This document shows, piece after piece, positions 47,176 through 55,724 of a DNA stretch of 64,000 nucleotides. The position numbers were made by a program, and so were the translations under genes. Each line of letters begins with the position of its first letter. Within the stretch, counting starts at the first letter, position 1. The notes beneath the pieces were generated by a model. That model was not told the origin of the DNA, made no database searches, and worked only from the letters and a program-made list of their open reading frames with translations. The stretch is from Halomonas fontilapidosi (GTDB lineage: Bacteria > Pseudomonadota > Gammaproteobacteria > Pseudomonadales > Halomonadaceae). The DNA is taken from assembly GCF_014192285.1 (NCBI RefSeq), contig NZ_JACHXQ010000005.1, positions 1-64,000 of the forward strand. Direction: 5' to 3'.

Positions 47176-48644
47176 GGTCGCCCGCCCTCGCGCAGCAGGG
47201 CCAGCGGCCACTCGGCCCCGAGCCCCAGCGCCAGAGCCGACAGGGCCAACAGCAGCGCGATGAGGTCCAGGCCAGCGGGCAACACTCGGACATCGTGGTG
47301 GGGCGCGTCCTCGGCGAAGGCGAAGCGGAAGACCCGGAACACGTAAGCGGCGGTCAACAGGGTCCCGGCCACCAGCACAGCGACCCACAGCCACTGTCCG
47401 GCGAGGATCGCCGCCTGCAGTAGTAGCCACTTGGCGGTAAAGCCGGCACTCGGCGGAAGCCCCATCAAGGTCACAGCGGCGATGCCGAAGGTCATCAGCG
47501 AAAGCGGCAACTGCCGGCTGATTCCTGCCAGGCCGCTGAGATGACGCTCGCCGGTAGCCAGCACCAGGTTGCCGGCCGCCATGAACATGGCCGCTTTGGC
47601 CAGGGCATGCCCAGCCAGCTGCAGCCAGGTGGCCTGCCACGCCAGGCTTGCGACCGCCGCCGAGGTGCCGGCCAGCAGCGGGAAAGCCAGCATCAAGTAA
47701 CCCAGCTGCCCCACCGTGGACCAGGCCACCATCTGCTTGAGGGCATCGGCCCGCCAGGCCTGCAGCCCACCCCAGAGTACCGCCAGGCTGCCCAGCAGCC
47801 CGAGCAGCCAGGCCGCCGCCACCGCATCCGCCACCAGGCGCTGCCAGAGTTGCATCAGGATGAAGAAGGAGGCCTTGACCACCAGGGCGCCATGCAGGGC
47901 ACTCACCGGCGCCCAGGCACTAACATGCACCGGCACCAGCCAGCCATGCAGCGGGAAGACCGCCGCCTTGAGCAGCAGACCGGCCGCCAGCAACGCCATG
48001 GCAATGCCGGTCACCGGCCCCGGCGCGGCGTTGGCCGCCAGGCCGGCCATATCCAGCCGCCCGGATGCGCCCAGCAGCAGCGCCACACCCAGCAGCCAGG
48101 CCAACGAACCCACCAGGGCATAGAGCAGATAGCGCATGCCCGCCACCAGCGCCTCCTGCTTGCCGGGCAGCAGCATCATGCCCACGGCGCAAAGCCCCAT
48201 CAGCTCCAGCGCCGCGTAGAGGGTCAGCAGGTCGTCGGCCACCCAGATCAGGCCAAGGGCCACCGCCAGCCCACCCAGCAACGGCCAGAACCCGGCATAG
48301 GCGCGCTCGGCTACCGCGAAGGTCTGCCGATGGCCGACCGCGTAGCTCGCACTGGCCAACAGCAGCAGTTGCGTCAACAGCAGCAACAGTCCCGCAAGGC
48401 CATTCAGGCGCCAGTGGAGCAGCAGGCCACCAGGAGACCACGTGCCTTGAAACTCGCCACTGACCGAGACGCGATGCAGCAGCCAGAGGGTCGCCAGTAC
48501 CAGCGGTGCTCCGATCAGCAGCACCGGCAGCATCCGCCGCGGTGGAAAGCACCCCGCCAGCGCACCCAGCAGCGCCGGGACCAGCAGCGTCAGCCACAGC
48601 ACCACCACCTCGGTGGATAGCGACGCGGCTGATGACACGCTCAT
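47172..48644 (-). CDS. Complex I/Mrp-type antiporter subunit, NuoN/MrpD-like
   Basis: 490 residues. About 14 membrane helices. TM5 has TLYAALELMGLCAVGMMLL with the key Glu, and the core lysine region FPLHGWLVPVHVSAWAPVSALHGA..VVKASFF. It overlaps the upstream gene by four bases. Together with its two relatives downstream it gives three antiporter-like subunits in one operon, as in complex I, but with no quinone or NADH module. Confidence 0.87.
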   Translation of the reverse strand: MSVSSAASLSTEVVVLWLTLLVPALLGALAGCFPPRRMLPVLLIGAPLVLATLWLLHRVSVSGEFQGTWSPGGLLLHWRLNGLAGLLLLLTQLLLLASASYAVGHRQTFAVAERAYAGFWPLLGGLAVALGLIWVADDLLTLYAALELMGLCAVGMMLLPGKQEALVAGMRYLLYALVGSLAWLLGVALLLGASGRLDMAGLAANAAPGPVTGIAMALLAAGLLLKAAVFPLHGWLVPVHVSAWAPVSALHGALVVKASFFILMQLWQRLVADAVAAAWLLGLLGSLAVLWGGLQAWRADALKQMVAWSTVGQLGYLMLAFPLLAGTSAAVASLAWQATWLQLAGHALAKAAMFMAAGNLVLATGERHLSGLAGISRQLPLSLMTFGIAAVTLMGLPPSAGFTAKWLLLQAAILAGQWLWVAVLVAGTLLTAAYVFRVFRFAFAEDAPHHDVRVLPAGLDLIALLLALSALALGLGAEWPLALLREGGRP

Positions 48645-49312
48645 GGTGCCGCGTCCCTATCAGCGCCTAGCGTCACCCGGCCATCCAGGGCGTAGAGCCG
48701 GCCCAGCAGTGCGGCACCGAGCACCGAACCGACCAGAGCCACCACCAGCCCCACCAGGATCAGCCCCTGAACCTCGACGACCGGGCCGGCCAGGCCGGCC
48801 AGCAGCAGAAAGACGCCCGAGCCCAGCACGTTGAAGGCCAGCAGGCGTCTTAGCAGGTGAAGATGATGGGCGAAGGCCCACAGCCCCAGGGCCATGATGG
48901 CCAACCCGCTGGCCAGCAGCGGCCGGCGCGACACCTCGCCAGAGGCCACGAGCGGACTATTTCCCGAAAGCTCCCACACCGCCAGGCCGGCCAATGCCAA
49001 CCAGACGAGGGCGGCCAGCCAGCGAACCGGCGACTGATGGCGGGGTCGCGCCTGATGGTCGCGCGGGGGCAGGCGACATCCCTCCCCCAGACGGCCCAGC
49101 GCATGAAACAGGGCCATGCCGGTCAGCAGCGCGCCCAGCACGATCTCGGCAAGCGCCAGCCAAGGCGCCTCGAGACGCCACCAGGCCAGCGCCATCAGCA
49201 GCGCAAAGGCAAGAAAGGCCAGGCAGGCACGGAACAGGTGTCGGTCGAAGAGACAGGCCGTCGCCAGGATCACCAGCAGGCCGGCGGCCACCAGCTCGCC
49301 CAGCAGCGACAC
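48641..49312 (-). CDS. Fusion of MbhD/DUF4040-like and NuoK/MrpC-like domains
   Basis: 223 residues with about six membrane helices. The first half (LFRACLAFLAFALLMALAWWRLEAPWLALAEIVLG) resembles the MbhD/DUF4040 domain, and the second (LASGLAIMALGLWAFAHHLHLLRRLLAFNVLGSGVF) resembles NuoK/MrpC. In Mrp and Mbh complexes these are separate polypeptides or parts of larger ones. It is the first gene of the operon and overlaps the next by four bases. The domain call rests on hydrophobic pattern and a few motifs. Confidence 0.65.
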   Translation of the reverse strand: MSLLGELVAAGLLVILATACLFDRHLFRACLAFLAFALLMALAWWRLEAPWLALAEIVLGALLTGMALFHALGRLGEGCRLPPRDHQARPRHQSPVRWLAALVWLALAGLAVWELSGNSPLVASGEVSRRPLLASGLAIMALGLWAFAHHLHLLRRLLAFNVLGSGVFLLLAGLAGPVVEVQGLILVGLVVALVGSVLGAALLGRLYALDGRVTLGADRDAAP

Positions 49313-49319
49313 CGCCGAC

Positions 49320-49541
49320 TCAGTGGTCGCCGCGGTTAACCGCCTTCTCGATCAGCGCCTCGCTCTCGCTGCCGGGCCCCTTCTGCAAAACCGTCTGGGC
49401 CTCGTGCCAAAGGCAGATATAGCGATGACAGGAGGCGCAGTGCACCTGGTCATCGGGATTCTTGACCTGCGAGACACGCATCAGGTGGCTACCGCAGCTC
49501 GGACAGGCCACCGGCAGGCGAAAGTCTTCTGAAAGTGACAT
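49320..49541 (-). CDS. Small zinc-ribbon protein
   Basis: 73 residues from the ATG at 49541 (GGAG nine bases upstream); an ATG five codons earlier has no ribosome site. CPSCGSHLMRV and CASCHRYICLWHEA supply two CxxC pairs, likely one zinc site. No signal peptide. It ends seven bases before the membrane operon begins, so it may be its first cistron. Function unknown. Confidence 0.75.
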   Translation of the reverse strand: MSLSEDFRLPVACPSCGSHLMRVSQVKNPDDQVHCASCHRYICLWHEAQTVLQKGPGSESEALIEKAVNRGDH

Positions 49542-49615
49542 GGCAGTGCTCCTCATCTTGTGTAATGGACCACTCCTATCCTGCCGATATTGCCTTTAAT
49601 TCTCCAGCCACCCCC

Positions 49616-50968
49616 TTACGGTCGAGCATCGCGGCGGACTCGGGGAACGTTCGGTGCGCCGGCAAGACGATTACGCCCCTCATGCTTGGCGCGGTAAAGC
49701 GCCTGGTCGGCCTGGGACAACGCCAGGTCCAAGCTTCCCTCCGGCGGCAATACGGCCAGACCCAGGCTCACCGTGATGCGCAGCGTGGTATCCGCCATCT
49801 CGAGCTCGATCGCCTCCACCGTCGTGCGCAGACGATCGAGCACGCCCCAGGCCTCGTCGAGCGGGGTATCCACCAGCATGACGACAAATTCCTCGCCACC
49901 GATGCGAGCGAACAGGTCATAGGGGCGCAAGCAGTCGCGACAGGTCGCGGCGAAGGCCTGAAGGGCCAGGTCACCGACGGCATGGCCGTAGGTATCGTTG
50001 AGGCGCTTGAAGTGGTCGAGGTCGAGCATCGCCAGGGGCACCGCGTAGCCCTGGCGGGCGGCACGAGCACGAAGCGCCTCGCCGAAGTCAAAGAAGGCTC
50101 GGCGATTGAGCGCCCCGGTCAGCATGTCGGTGCTGACCAGCTGTTGGGTGCGCTGCTCTTCCTGCTTGCGCGCGGTGATATCCAGCATCAAGCCGTCCCA
50201 CAGGGTGGAACCGTCACGGCGGCGCGAGGGGCGTGCCCGGCCCTCGAACCAACGCAGACCATCGAATGTCTCGACGCGAAACTCCAGAATCCACGGTTCC
50301 AGGCTTACCGACGACTGGGCAAGCGACGTGGTCAGGGCCGCCCGGTCCTCGGCATGCATCCGCTCCAGCAACGCGTCGGCGCGCTGCATCACCAAGGACG
50401 GTGACAGGCCAGCAAGCACTCCCATGCCATCGCTGAGATAGAGAAAGTCGAGCTCGCCACGGACATCCTCGCGAAGCTGGAAGACGACCCCGGGAAGCTG
50501 CGCGAGGGTTCCCTGGAAGCGCTGCAGCAGGGCATGATCGTACTGCGCCTGCTGACACAGATCCGTGACGTCGTGGAGCGTCACCAGCAGCCGAAGCGGC
50601 TCGTCCCGCCCGGTGCCAAGCGGCTGGAAGACACCATCCTGGTGGATCAGCCGGCCATCGGCCCGGCGGCACAGCAACACGCCTCGCCAGGGTCGAAGGC
50701 GCTCAACGCAATGCGCCACGGCAAGGCGAATGTTGCCGTGCAGCGGGTCCACGTCCAGGCAGGTGATGCGGCGGCCGATCAGGGCCTTGGGCGGATAACC
50801 GCTATGCGGCTCGACGCCCGGGTTGACGCTCAGAATCACCCCGTACGCATCGGTGAGCATGGCAACGCCAGGGAAGCCGTCCCACAGTGCATCGGCAAGC
50901 GGTTGCTGATGGCTCCTGCGCAGTCGCCATCTTCGCCACCTGTCCCTGATCCGCGCCATGTACCGCAC
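49616..50968 (-). CDS. PAS-PAS-GGDEF diguanylate cyclase
   Basis: 450 residues, soluble. A first PAS domain (about 25-145: VAMLTDAYGVILSVNPGVE..GRRI) and a second (about 150-265) lead to a GGDEF domain with ARIGGEEFVVML. The inhibitory site RPYD lies five residues upstream. It should make c-di-GMP under a PAS-sensed cue. The basic start (RDRWRRWRLRR) may help membrane contact. It is the second cyclase in the window with an intact active site. Confidence 0.9.
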   Translation of the reverse strand: MRYMARIRDRWRRWRLRRSHQQPLADALWDGFPGVAMLTDAYGVILSVNPGVEPHSGYPPKALIGRRITCLDVDPLHGNIRLAVAHCVERLRPWRGVLLCRRADGRLIHQDGVFQPLGTGRDEPLRLLVTLHDVTDLCQQAQYDHALLQRFQGTLAQLPGVVFQLREDVRGELDFLYLSDGMGVLAGLSPSLVMQRADALLERMHAEDRAALTTSLAQSSVSLEPWILEFRVETFDGLRWFEGRARPSRRRDGSTLWDGLMLDITARKQEEQRTQQLVSTDMLTGALNRRAFFDFGEALRARAARQGYAVPLAMLDLDHFKRLNDTYGHAVGDLALQAFAATCRDCLRPYDLFARIGGEEFVVMLVDTPLDEAWGVLDRLRTTVEAIELEMADTTLRITVSLGLAVLPPEGSLDLALSQADQALYRAKHEGRNRLAGAPNVPRVRRDARP

Positions 50969-51033
50969 CTTGGGGGCTTCCCGCCTGGGTTTCGGAAGGG
51001 CGTCGGCGGCACATGCAGCATTGCCGACGTCCG

Positions 51034-52236
51034 CTAGAGTTTCAGCCGGTCCGCCACGTAGTCGGAATCCTTGTCACCACGGCCGGAAAGATTGACCAGA
51101 ATATGCTGGTCGGCCGGCAGGTTGGGCGCCTCGCGCATGGCCCAGGCCACGGCGTGGGCGCTTTCCAGCGCCGGAATGATGCCTTCGACGCGCGACAGCG
51201 TCAGGAAGGCGTCCAGGCACTCGTCATCGCTGGCACTCTGATAGTCTACTCGGCCCTGCTCCTTGAGGTAGCTATGCTGAGGCCCGACGCCTGGATAATC
51301 GAGGCCAGAGGCGATGGAGTGAACCGGCATGGGGTTGCCCGCCTCGTCCTCCAGCACATAGCAGGCCATGCCGTGGATCTCGCCGGGCTTGCCCAGCGTC
51401 AGGGTCGCGGAGTGACGCGGGGTATCGAGCCCCTCCCCGGCCGGTTCCACCCCCACCAGGTGAACCTCAGGGTCGTCGAGGAAGGCGGTGAACATGCCGA
51501 TGGCATTCGACCCGCCGCCCACACAGGCGGTGACATGGTCGGGCAGCCGAGCGTGGCGCTCGAGGAACTGCTCGCGAGCCTCGCGGCCGATGATCGACTG
51601 GAAGTCACGTACCATCTTCGGGAAGGGATGCGGCCCCACCACCGAGCCGATGGCATAGATGAAGTGCTGCGGGTCCTTGAGGTACTCCTCGAAGGCGCTA
51701 TCCACGGCGTCCTTGAGGGTGGCCGTGCCACGGGTGACCGGCACCAGCGTGCAGCCGAGAATCTTCATCTTGGTGACGTTGGGATGCTCCTTCTCGATGT
51801 CCACCTGGCCCATGTGGATCTCGCAGGGTATGCCCACCAGGGCGCAGGCGGTGGCCAGGGCCACGCCATGCTGACCGGCACCGGTCTCGGCGATCACCTT
51901 GGTCTTGCCCATGAACTTGGCGAGCAACGCCTCCCCCAGGCAATGGTTGATCTTGTGGGCGCCGGTATGATTCAGATCCTCACGCTTGAGGTGGATCTGG
52001 GCACCGCCCAATCGTTCGGAGAGGCGACGGGCATGGAAGATTGGGCTGGGCCGCCCGACGTAATCGGCAAACAGGCAGGTCAGTTCCTGCTGGAAATCCT
52101 CGCGAACGCGAATCACCTCGTAAGCGGCGTCGATCTCGTCCATCACCGCCTTGAGCTCGGCAGGGATATGCTGGCCGCCAAAGCGACCGAAGTAGCCTCG
52201 CGCATCGGGCAAGTTGGCGAAGGGAGAAATACTCAT
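51034..52236 (-). CDS. trpB: Tryptophan synthase beta chain (solo)
   Basis: 400 residues, the normal TrpB1 length. The pyridoxal-phosphate lysine is K95 in [17 protein letters not shown], with [16 protein letters not shown] and the phosphate loop [10 protein letters not shown]. It joins indole and serine into tryptophan. TrpA is not beside it, whereas trpB and trpA are usually paired, so it is a solo gene or a paralogue using free indole. The N-terminus GRFGGQHIP differs slightly from the usual GGRYVPE. Confidence 0.9.
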   Translation of the reverse strand: MSISPFANLPDARGYFGRFGGQHIPAELKAVMDEIDAAYEVIRVREDFQQELTCLFADYVGRPSPIFHARRLSERLGGAQIHLKREDLNHTGAHKINHCLGEALLAKFMGKTKVIAETGAGQHGVALATACALVGIPCEIHMGQVDIEKEHPNVTKMKILGCTLVPVTRGTATLKDAVDSAFEEYLKDPQHFIYAIGSVVGPHPFPKMVRDFQSIIGREAREQFLERHARLPDHVTACVGGGSNAIGMFTAFLDDPEVHLVGVEPAGEGLDTPRHSATLTLGKPGEIHGMACYVLEDEAGNPMPVHSIASGLDYPGVGPQHSYLKEQGRVDYQSASDDECLDAFLTLSRVEGIIPALESAHAVAWAMREAPNLPADQHILVNLSGRGDKDSDYVADRLKL

Positions 52237-52470
52237 GATCTCGATCCTGACGGCATGCGGAATAACGACATGCCATCCTGCCCCGCCCTCTCGACGCTGT
52301 CGAGGCGACCTTCGACGAAGCCTCAGGCCGCCAGCCAGAGCCCTCAGCTGGACATCCAGAGACCGAGGTTGAGCAGCGCCAGGCTAGCGAGCAGCAGGAA
52401 AGGAGGACGCGCACTACGACAGCAGGCGCGCAAGTCCGAGACCGGGAAGGCGCTGACTGTCGTGGCAGGC

Positions 52471-53139
52471 TCAGTGGGCAAGGCGCTCGGTGAGCCACTT
52501 GCTGATATCTCCGACCTGCTGGGGGCAGACCGCATGGGCCATGGGATAGCGCCGGTAGTTGGCCGGATAGCCGAGCTCGAGGAGCCTCTCGTAGGCGGAT
52601 CTACCCAGCTCCTCCGGCACGACGGGATCGAAGCTGCCGTGATGCACCTCGATGGGCAAGCCACGGTTGGCATCGGCGAGCTCGATGCCGTCGGCCGTGG
52701 CGAAGTAGGTCGAGAGGGCCAGCAGACCGCCCAGCGGCGCCTCGAAGGTGAGGGCCGCCTGGTAGGCCACCGCGCCACCCTGGGAGAAACCGGCCAGGAT
52801 GATCCGACGGCTGTCGATACCTTGGTCGATCTGCCCCTGTACAAGGCCTTGAATACGCTCGGCGGAGGCCCTGAGCTGCTGCTCGTCGACCTGCCGGTCA
52901 AGACTCATCTCCTTGATATCATACCAGGCCGGCATGACCATCCCGCCATTGATGGTCACCGGCAGCCGCGGTGCGTGGGGCAGGATGAAACGCACCGCAT
53001 CATCGTTGGGCAGGGGCAGGGCCGGCACCAAGGGTTCGAAATCGCTGCCGTCGGCACCCAGGCCATGGAGGATGAAAACGCAAGCATCGGCGGGTCTGCC
53101 GCTGCGTGGTTCGATGATCAGTTCGCCGGGATGCTTCAT
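52471..53139 (-). CDS. Carboxylesterase (alpha/beta hydrolase, phospholipase/carboxylesterase family)
   Basis: 222 residues, GGAG before the ATG. FILHGLGADGSDF forms the oxyanion loop, ILAGFSQGGAVAYQ holds the nucleophilic Ser, and Asp and His follow at FDPVVPE and PMAHAV. Length and motifs match the EstB/acyl-protein-thioesterase-like group. It hydrolyses short-chain esters. Encoded alone; the 230 bp behind it hold no gene that I can support. Confidence 0.92.
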   Translation of the reverse strand: MKHPGELIIEPRSGRPADACVFILHGLGADGSDFEPLVPALPLPNDDAVRFILPHAPRLPVTINGGMVMPAWYDIKEMSLDRQVDEQQLRASAERIQGLVQGQIDQGIDSRRIILAGFSQGGAVAYQAALTFEAPLGGLLALSTYFATADGIELADANRGLPIEVHHGSFDPVVPEELGRSAYERLLELGYPANYRRYPMAHAVCPQQVGDISKWLTERLAH

Positions 53140-53222
53140 GGGGGGTGGTCTCCAGGGCCGCGCTTGGTGGGTGGCTCAAAAGTCGACACCCTACCGCAAA
53201 CAACGGCCGGCGGCGAGCGAGC

Positions 53223-55025
53223 TCAGAAGGGCCAGATCAGCGGGATCAGGGTCACCGCCACCACGGCGGTCAGCAGGTTCAAGAGCCCGCCGAGGCGCAG
53301 GAAGTCACTGAAGCGGTAGCCTCCGGGGCCGAAGACCATCAGGTTGGTCTGGTAGCCAATGGGCGTCAGAAAGCTGGCCGAGGCGGCGAACATCACCACC
53401 ACCACATAGGGCATGGGGCTCACGCCAAGGCTCTCGGCACTGGCCAAGACCACCGGAAAGGTGATCACTGCCGCCGCGTTGTTGGTGACCAGGGAGGTCA
53501 GCAGGGTCACCAGCACGTAGACCGTGCCAAGCAACAGCCAGGGGTTACCACCCGCCAGGCCGAGGGCCAGGTCGGCCAGGGCGGCAGCCGCCCCCGAGCT
53601 CTCCAGTGCCGCCCCGAGCCCGAAGGAGGCGGCAATGGTCAGCAGCACCTGGGTGTCCAGCCCGCGCTTGGCCGCCCCGACCGAGCAGCAGCCGGTGGCC
53701 AGCGCCAGCGCTGCGCCCAGCATGGCGGCATTCATCATGCTGGTCACGCCCAGGGTCGCCAGCAGCACCACCCCCGCCATGATCGACCAGGCCAGCCCGG
53801 CCTTCTCGTGGATCGGGCGGGCCGAGCCATTGACCTTGCTGATCAGCAGGAAGTCGCGCGACTGGCGGTGACGCTCGATGAAGGGCGGACGCGCCTCCAG
53901 CAGCAGCACATCCGCGGGCTGCAGGCGGATCTGGCCAAGGTTGCCGGCGACCCGCTCGCCGCCTCGGCAGACCGCCAGCACGGCGGCACCATAGAGGGTT
54001 CGGAAGTGGCCGTCGCGAATCCGCCGGCCAATGAACTGGCACTGGTCGGAGACCACCGCCTCCACCAGGCGGCGCTCCTTGAAGTCCTTCTCGAGGCTCG
54101 ACTCGCCCTGCCGGGTCGGCACCAGGCCACGAATCTGCTGCAGTTCCACCGCCCCCTCGCTGGTGCCGGCAAATACCAGCCGGTCGCCGCCCTTGAGTTG
54201 CTCACCGGGTCCCACCACGCTGACGATGTTGCCCTCGCGCTCGATCTCCACCAGGAACAACTCCTGGAGGTGACGTAGTCCGGCCTCCTCAACCGTGCGA
54301 TCGACCAGCGGGCCGCCGGGATCCACCTCCATTTCGATGGTGAACTCGCGGGGATTCTCGAAGGCCGCCTCCGCCCCGCGCCTTGCGGGCAGCAGCCGCG
54401 GCCCCAGCAGGACCAGATAGGCCAGCCCTACCAGCGCTACCGGCACGCCCACCCAGGCGATATCGAACAGCCCCATGGCCAGGCCAGGGTCACGATCGAT
54501 CAGCAGGCCATGCACGACCAGATTGGTACTGGTACCGAACAGGGTGATGGTGCCCCCCAGGATAGAAGCAAAGCTGAGCGGCATCAGCAGACGATGCGCC
54601 GGTACCGAGACGCGCCGGCTCCAGCTCAGCACGGCCGGAATAAAGGTCGCCACCACGGGGGTATTGTTGAGAAAGCCGCTCAACGAAGCCACCGGCAGCA
54701 GCAACCGAACCAGCGCCCGCCCCTCGCTGCGGGGACGCCCCAGCACATGGCGGATGATCAGATCGATCCCCCCGGTTTCGCGGATACTCGTGACCAGCAC
54801 ATACATGAAGGCCACGGTGAACAGGCCCGTGCTGGAGAAGCCTGCCAGGGCCTGGCCGGGCTCGATGACGCCCAGGGTCAGCAGCAGGATCACCGCACCG
54901 AGCAGTACGATGTCGGGGCCCAGACGCGAGAAGGCCATCAAGGGGAAGACGGCGATGACGACGGCGAGAGAGAGCCAGGCATCCAGCGACATGGAGAGAT
55001 CCGGTAACAATCGGGAAAAGCCCAT
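53223..55025 (-). CDS. SLC13/ArsB-type anion transporter with two TrkA-C domains
   Basis: 600 residues; a start 11 codons later (54992) is equally possible, as neither has a strong ribosome site. About ten membrane helices surround two soluble TrkA-C (RCK_C) domains (about 210-375), as in YfbS-type transporters. The family symport signature appears in ATFIPAVLSWSRR and in LVTNNAAAVITFPVV. Likely substrates are sulfate or dicarboxylates with sodium, not determinable here. Confidence 0.85.
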   Translation of the reverse strand: MGFSRLLPDLSMSLDAWLSLAVVIAVFPLMAFSRLGPDIVLLGAVILLLTLGVIEPGQALAGFSSTGLFTVAFMYVLVTSIRETGGIDLIIRHVLGRPRSEGRALVRLLLPVASLSGFLNNTPVVATFIPAVLSWSRRVSVPAHRLLMPLSFASILGGTITLFGTSTNLVVHGLLIDRDPGLAMGLFDIAWVGVPVALVGLAYLVLLGPRLLPARRGAEAAFENPREFTIEMEVDPGGPLVDRTVEEAGLRHLQELFLVEIEREGNIVSVVGPGEQLKGGDRLVFAGTSEGAVELQQIRGLVPTRQGESSLEKDFKERRLVEAVVSDQCQFIGRRIRDGHFRTLYGAAVLAVCRGGERVAGNLGQIRLQPADVLLLEARPPFIERHRQSRDFLLISKVNGSARPIHEKAGLAWSIMAGVVLLATLGVTSMMNAAMLGAALALATGCCSVGAAKRGLDTQVLLTIAASFGLGAALESSGAAAALADLALGLAGGNPWLLLGTVYVLVTLLTSLVTNNAAAVITFPVVLASAESLGVSPMPYVVVVMFAASASFLTPIGYQTNLMVFGPGGYRFSDFLRLGGLLNLLTAVVAVTLIPLIWPF

Positions 55026-55115
55026 TGTGACCGCCGCCGGTTATTCTAAAAAGTTATTTTTAGAAATCTATTTATACCTTATTGGAACAATAAGGCCGAA
55101 GGCTACAAAAACGAG

Positions 55116-55139
55116 AAAGGCCCGCTTTCGCGGGCCTTT
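55116..55139. terminator. Terminator between the cold-shock gene and the transporter gene
   Basis: AAAGGCCCGC and GCGGGCCTTT form a 10-bp stem with loop TTTC. On the minus strand it is followed by CTCGTTTTT, which suits the cold-shock gene ending at 55181. Confidence 0.88.
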
Positions 55140-55180
55140 CCTTACTGCCGTAAGGCAGTCACATCAAGGTCGGTCGACGT

Positions 55181-55387
55181 TCAGCCGATGACCTGGATGT
55201 TGGAAGCCTGGAGGCCTTTCTTGCCCTGGGTGACGTCGAAGGAAACCTTCTGACCGTCCTGCAGGGACTTGAAGCCTTCAGCCTTGATCTCGGAGAAGTG
55301 AGCGAACAGGTCGTCACCGTTGTCGTCCGGAGAAATGAAGCCGAAGCCTTTGGTGTCGTTGAACCACTTGACGGTGCCAGTAGCCAT
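55181..55387 (-). CDS. Cold-shock protein, CspA family
   Basis: 68 residues, GAGGAA before the ATG. The RNA-binding motifs KGFGFI (RNP1) and DLFAHF (RNP2) of the cold-shock fold are present, with [13 protein letters not shown] at the start. It binds single-stranded RNA and acts as an RNA chaperone. It ends in a good terminator and has a long upstream leader, as usual for cold-shock genes. Which Csp paralogue it is cannot be told. Confidence 0.95.
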   Translation of the reverse strand: MATGTVKWFNDTKGFGFISPDDNGDDLFAHFSEIKAEGFKSLQDGQKVSFDVTQGKKGLQASNIQVIG

Positions 55388-55724
55388 TATCGAATTCCTC
55401 GAATAGCGTTAGATAGTGCCGGGAAATACCCGAATTGCAGTGGGTAAAACAAGAAACTTTCACCGGGAGATCGACGCCATGAGCTTTCGATGACCACTTG
55501 CGATGTTCCAGTTGCTAACCTACTGCGCGAATAGTGCGCCGATGCCGCACGCAGGTCAAACACTATTTGCAGTAGATGACAGGAATATTGCCTCCGGTCT
55601 CCCAGACACCAAGCCGCTGCCTACCTGCCGCTGCGCCCGGGCCGGCGCGGCGGCATGGCAGAAGGCCATACTCGCCCTGCTCCACTCTCTCTCCTGCATG
55701 CTCTGCAAGAAGCTGGCGGCAGGT
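55388..55724. other. Cold-shock gene leader and intergenic region
   Basis: About 340 bp separate the end of dddA from the cold-shock gene on the same strand. No credible protein gene is present. It probably holds the csp promoter and a structured mRNA leader. No clear cold box could be assigned. Confidence 0.4.

Noticed and set aside
52344..52470. Short hydrophobic frame ([17 protein letters not shown]) between trpB and the esterase
   Set aside because: No start codon with ribosome site and no conserved pattern; it is the tail of an out-of-frame read through the esterase gene.
53145..54278. Long plus-strand frame opposite the SLC13-type gene
   Set aside because: It is rich in Gln/Arg/His with no domain. 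The minus-strand gene has membrane and TrkA-C features.
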